A DNA stretch of 64,000 nucleotides, taken from assembly GCA_002719955.1 (NCBI GenBank), contig PBFW01000070.1, forward strand, positions 124,001 to 188,000. The letters are read 5' to 3'. The notes under the pieces are model-generated. The model made no database searches. It was not told where the DNA came from and saw nothing but the letters and a program-made list of their open reading frames with translations. Shown here piece after piece: positions 61,058 through 64,000 of this stretch; the first letter of the stretch is position 1; every line of letters begins with the position of its first letter. This stretch comes from Deltaproteobacteria bacterium. Lineage in GTDB: Bacteria; Myxococcota_A; UBA9160; UBA4427. The position numbers and the translations under genes are program-made.

Positions 61058-62242
61058 ATGGACGCCCGATTCACCGAAGAAGACGAAGCCTTTCGTGGCG
61101 AGATCGCCGCGTGGTTGGACGAAAATCTCCGTGGCGAGTTCGAGATCGTGAAGGGTCGCGGGGGCCCGGGCGATGAGCACGCGCTCTTCGAGGAGCGGCA
61201 CGCCTGGGAAAAGCGCCTGGGTGAGAATGGCTGGATCGGCGTCGGCTGGCCCAAAGCCGTCGGTGGGCGGGAGCTCTCACTGACCCAGCAGATGATTTTC
61301 CACGAGGAATATTCGAGAGCCGGTGGGCCGGGACGCGTCGGACATATCGGAGAGGGCTTGCTGGGGCCGACCGTGATCCATTTTGGAACCGATGATCAGA
61401 AGGCGCGTTTACTGCCGAAGATCCTCTCCGGTGAGGAAGTCTGGTGCCAGGGCTATTCCGAGCCAGCGGCGGGGTCCGACCTTGCGGCCGTTCAGACCCG
61501 CGCCGAGCTAGACGGCGATGAATGGGTCGTGAACGGGCAGAAGGTCTGGACCTCCGGCGCGGAGTGGTCCGACTGGTGCTTCGTCGTCTGCCGAACGGAC
61601 CCCGAAGCCCAGCCGAAGCATCGCGGGATCTCCTATCTCCTCGTGCCGATGGACCAGCCCGGCGTCGAGGTCCGCCCGATCGTCCAGATGACCGGAGACA
61701 GCGAATTCAGCGAGACCTTCTTCTCCGATGCCCGAACCTCGAAGGACAATATCGTGGGCGAGGTCAACGGCGGTTGGGCCGTCGCGATGGGGACCCTCGG
61801 CTTCGAACGCGGCGCGTCGACCCTCGGTCAGCAGATGAGCTTCCAGAACGAGCTCGACCAGATCATCGAGGTCGCCAAGCGCAACGGCAAGGCCAAGGAC
61901 CCCCTGATCCGCCAGCGAATCGCGCATGCCTGGTCCGGTCTCCGCATCCAGCGTTATCACGCGCTGCGAACCCTCGCGGGCGTGGATGAAGGTGCCGAGC
62001 CCCCCGCGGCCGCAAATATCTCGAAGATTTTCTGGGCGAATTGGCATCGTGATCTGGGGAAGCTCGCCATGGATGTGATGGGACCGGCCGCAGAGGTCGC
62101 GGCCGGTGAGCCCTACGATCTGAGCGGTCTGCAGCGGATGTTCCTCTTCACTCGGTCGGATACGATCTATGCCGGGTCCAATCAAATTCAGCGCAACATC
62201 ATCGCCGAGCGCGTACTTGGTTTGCCCCGCGAACCGCGTTAG
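61058..62242 (+). CDS. Acyl-CoA dehydrogenase
   Basis: A 394-residue acyl-CoA dehydrogenase (MDARFTEEDEAFRGEIAAWL). VWCQGYSEPAAGSDLAAVQT is the FAD signature, GQKVWTSGAEWSDWCFVVCR follows, and the C-terminal SDTIYAGSNQIQRNIIAERV ends with LGLPREPR. The classical Glu before the GSNQIQ block is Ala, as in the gene at 23375, which this chain closely resembles in layout. It lies 119 bases downstream of the promoter/operator at 60910, and the SDR follows after 28 bases in the same operon. Confidence 0.92.
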   Translation: MDARFTEEDEAFRGEIAAWLDENLRGEFEIVKGRGGPGDEHALFEERHAWEKRLGENGWIGVGWPKAVGGRELSLTQQMIFHEEYSRAGGPGRVGHIGEGLLGPTVIHFGTDDQKARLLPKILSGEEVWCQGYSEPAAGSDLAAVQTRAELDGDEWVVNGQKVWTSGAEWSDWCFVVCRTDPEAQPKHRGISYLLVPMDQPGVEVRPIVQMTGDSEFSETFFSDARTSKDNIVGEVNGGWAVAMGTLGFERGASTLGQQMSFQNELDQIIEVAKRNGKAKDPLIRQRIAHAWSGLRIQRYHALRTLAGVDEGAEPPAAANISKIFWANWHRDLGKLAMDVMGPAAEVAAGEPYDLSGLQRMFLFTRSDTIYAGSNQIQRNIIAERVLGLPREPR

Positions 62243-62270
62243 TCCATCCGCCACTCACCCGAGAGATCCC

Positions 62271-63056
62271 ATGCCCAAGCAGCCGACCCCCGACTATGTT
62301 CCGCCACACGACCTGCTGAAGGGCAAGAAGGTGCTGATGACCGCTGCGGCGGGAGCCGGGATCGGCTTCGCGACGGCCCAGCGGTGTGCGGAAGAGGGTG
62401 CTCAGCTCTTCATCAGCGATATCCATCCGGAGCGCACGGCGGCCGCCGCCGAGAAGCTCGCCGAGATTTCGGGGAAGTCCTGTGGCCATCGTCTCTGCAA
62501 TGTTCGTGAGGATGCAGATGTTCGAGCGCTCGTGGCCAATGCGATCGAGGAGATGGGTGAGATCGACGTCGTGATCAACAATGCAGGGCTCGGCGGGGAA
62601 GTGGACGTCGTTGACATGACGGATGACCAGTGGGATTCGGTCCTCGATATCACGCTCAACAGCGTGTTTCGGATGACGCGCGCGGTTCTCCCCCATATGA
62701 TCGAGCGCAAGCGCGGGGTGATCGTCAACAACGCTTCCGTTCTCGGATGGCGCGCTCAGAAGGGCCAGGCGCATTACGCCGCCGCCAAGGCGGGTGTGAT
62801 GGCTTTGACCCGCTGCTCCGCGATCGAAGCGGCGGAACACGGCATCCGCATCAACGCGGTCTCGCCGAGTATCGCGATCCACCCCTTCCTGGTGAAGACG
62901 ACACCCCAGGAGCTGATCGACGAACTCGAGGCCAAGGAGGCGTTCGGGCGGGGTGCGGCACCCTGGGAAGTGTCGAACGTGATGGTCTTTCTGGCGAGTG
63001 ATTACGCCTCCTACATGACGGGCGAGACCCTTTCGGTCTCCAGTCAGCGCGCCTGA
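62271..63056 (+). CDS. SDR family oxidoreductase
   Basis: A 261-residue short-chain dehydrogenase. VLMTAAAGAGIGFATAQRCA is a slightly unusual NAD(P) loop (TAAAGAGIG), VVINNAGLGGEVDVVDMTDD the NNAG block, VNNASVLGWRAQKGQAHYAA with AAKAG the catalytic Ser-Tyr-Lys. It probably oxidises a hydroxyacyl-CoA or a ring hydroxyl made in the same pathway as the acyl-CoA dehydrogenase ahead of it. ATG 62271 (MPKQPTPDYV) is preferred, with GAGAG upstream. It ends an operon likely controlled by the TACGAT operator. Confidence 0.88.
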   Translation: MPKQPTPDYVPPHDLLKGKKVLMTAAAGAGIGFATAQRCAEEGAQLFISDIHPERTAAAAEKLAEISGKSCGHRLCNVREDADVRALVANAIEEMGEIDVVINNAGLGGEVDVVDMTDDQWDSVLDITLNSVFRMTRAVLPHMIERKRGVIVNNASVLGWRAQKGQAHYAAAKAGVMALTRCSAIEAAEHGIRINAVSPSIAIHPFLVKTTPQELIDELEAKEAFGRGAAPWEVSNVMVFLASDYASYMTGETLSVSSQRA

Positions 63057-63279
63057 GCCCCCCCCCGGAAAAGCGTTCCAGGCCGAGCCTGGAGAAGCCC
63101 AAGGGATCCGTCTCGCATCGTTCGAGGTGGAATCCACCTCCTTCACCTCCTAAACGCGATGGAGGTGTTCACATCGCTTCGCAGGCCTCAAATCCCTGAA
63201 AACGCGCTCCGATGAAGGCCTTGGCGAAAGGTGAGGCGGTTCCGGTTCAGCCCCTCTCCTGTTGCCGGGAGGGGCGCAA
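63057..63279 (+). other. Hairpin-rich leader upstream of the TonB-receptor remnant
   Basis: Three perfect short stems lie in a row: TCCAGGC/GCCTGGA with a three-base loop (63077-63093), GAGGTGG/CCACCTC with a three-base loop (63124-63140), and GCGATG/CATCGC about 63157-63178. The first may end transcription of the SDR operon. No cobalamin-box or other riboswitch motif was recognised, although receptors of this type are often so controlled. Confidence 0.4.
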
Positions 63280-64000
63280 TGGAACGCGAGAATCGCCGGA
63301 CGAGGCGTGCGGGCAGGGGAGTGCGGATTCTCCCGCTCGCCGGCGCTCTGACGTTCTTTGCCGCGCCCCTGTTGGCCGCGGACGATCTTCTCGAGATGAG
63401 CCTCGAGGACTCGATCCGTGGCTTCATGCAGGCGTGCTCGAACAAGCTCCCGGTGATGATCGATGGACGCAGCCTCTGCACGCCGCTATTCGGCGGCCTG
63501 GTCTGGAACGAGCAGAATCCGCGATCGAAGCTGTCGAGCGGATCGAGGTCGTTCGGGGGCCGGGCGGCACGATCTGGGGAGCCAACGCCGTCAACGGCGT
63601 GATCGATATCATCTCGAAGAAAGCGGCCTACACCCCGGGAGTCCGCGCCCATGTCTTCGGGGGCTCGCAGGAATATGGAGTCGGCGCCCGATACGGTGGC
63701 GAGATTGGCGACTCGACCCACTACCGCGTTTCGCTGAAGGGCGAGCGCATCGAAGATTACGCCTTCAGCGGGAGCTACGACGGAAACGACGCATGGGGTC
63801 AGCTCCGACTCGGATTCCGCTCAGACACGAAGCTCAGCGAGAATCGGGAACGGACGTTCCTCGCCGACTATTTCGATCTCGATCGAGAGGCGGCCCCGGG
63901 TGTGCGGAGCGGTGTGCTGCCTTTTCCCGTTGTCGGATTTGCTCCCGAGGATCAGATCCAGCGCGGCGGAAATGTCGTCGTGAAATATGCTCAGGACTTC
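63280..64000 (+). pseudogene. TonB-dependent receptor gene, internally deleted and frameshifted (runs off the window)
   Basis: ATG 63280 follows GGGAGGGG and gives a signal peptide (ILPLAGALTFFAAPLLAADD). The reading then goes from LLEMSLED straight to SIRGFMQACSNKLPVMIDGR and SLCTPLFGGLVWNEQN. In relatives about 70 plug-domain residues, including the TonB box region and start of the plug, lie between these blocks, so they seem deleted. After VWNEQN the family sequence continues only in another frame (AIEAVERIEVVRGPGGTIWG, then ANAVNGVIDIISKKA), so one base is missing or gained near 63517-63520. Beta-barrel strands continue in that frame to the window end. It is probably a decaying outer-membrane receptor gene, or a sequence error for the frameshift part. 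Confidence 0.75.

Noticed and set aside
63057..63279. Cobalamin or other riboswitch in front of the TonB receptor remnant
   Set aside because: Hairpins are present, but no B12-box or other conserved riboswitch core could be found.
1..64000. CRISPR arrays, insertion sequences, prophage, integrons, tRNA or rRNA genes
   Set aside because: No regularly spaced repeats, transposase or integrase genes, cloverleaf-like sequences or rRNA segments were recognised in the reading.

Overview
The window is a GC-rich, gene-dense stretch with about fifty genes. Evidence for a Gram-negative, probably aerobic heterotroph includes a TonB-dependent receptor remnant, several lipoprotein signal peptides, quinoprotein dehydrogenases, a TerC protein, an E. 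coli-type aspartate-semialdehyde dehydrogenase and two F420-type luciferase-like oxidoreductases. The mix resembles uncultured deltaproteobacterial, Myxococcota or Binatota-like genomes, but no marker gene here settles the taxonomy. I saw no rRNA, tRNA, insertion sequence, phage or CRISPR array.

Layout. 1-4001: end of a TerC-family gene overlapping a 1134-residue membrane-anchored dehydrogenase/HEAT/cytochrome c protein. 4223-17866: mixed metabolism (thiolase, amidohydrolase, acetoacetate-decarboxylase-like protein, asd, two lipoproteins, acyl-CoA synthetase, Nudix hydrolase, a nitroreductase/crotonase/thioesterase operon, PQQ dehydrogenase). 17939-25688 (minus): an acyl-CoA operon with two acyl-CoA dehydrogenases, a ketosynthase/DUF35 fusion, a thiolase and a CoA ligase, preceded by an F420-type oxidoreductase. 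25941-32603 (plus): fused indolepyruvate ferredoxin oxidoreductase, 3-hydroxyacyl-CoA dehydrogenase, SCP-x-like thiolase. 32607-38050 (minus): MscS channel, DUF1214 lipoprotein, PHP-type metallohydrolase. 38176-44821: TauD dioxygenase, a crotonase gene broken by an amber codon next to a dienoyl-CoA reductase-like SDR, another crotonase, a PEP-CTERM remnant, a carboxyltransferase and an SDR. 44818-52317: CoA-transferases, acyl-CoA dehydrogenases and a pair of hotdog dehydratase subunits. 52422-63056: SnoaL-like protein, a second F420-type oxidoreductase, ferredoxin reductase, MFS transporter, two CoA ligases, a TetR regulator, an acyl-CoA dehydrogenase and an SDR. 63280-end: a damaged TonB receptor gene.

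How it fits together. The window encodes nearly every step of CoA-thioester catabolism several times over: activation (four ligases), CoA transfer or racemisation (three family III proteins), dehydrogenation (five acyl-CoA dehydrogenases), hydration (MaoC-type pair, crotonases), oxidation (3-hydroxyacyl-CoA dehydrogenase, SDRs) and cleavage (three thiolases plus a ketosynthase-like partner). Subunit pairing and the DUF35 domain recall steroid or branched/alicyclic acid degradation in actinobacteria, but the substrate cannot be read from sequence.

The strongest unexplained signal is a 21-bp imperfect palindrome (halves TACGATCCG and CGTATCGTA, three bases apart). It occurs in two clear copies (24712, 60914) and two weaker ones (46152, 58420), all in promoter regions of acyl-CoA genes or of the TetR gene itself, which suggests a local TetR regulon. 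A second theme is gene decay: an EAL-domain tail, a PEP-CTERM tail, a frameshifted lipoprotein, an amber-interrupted crotonase and a frameshifted, internally deleted TonB receptor all lie in this one window.
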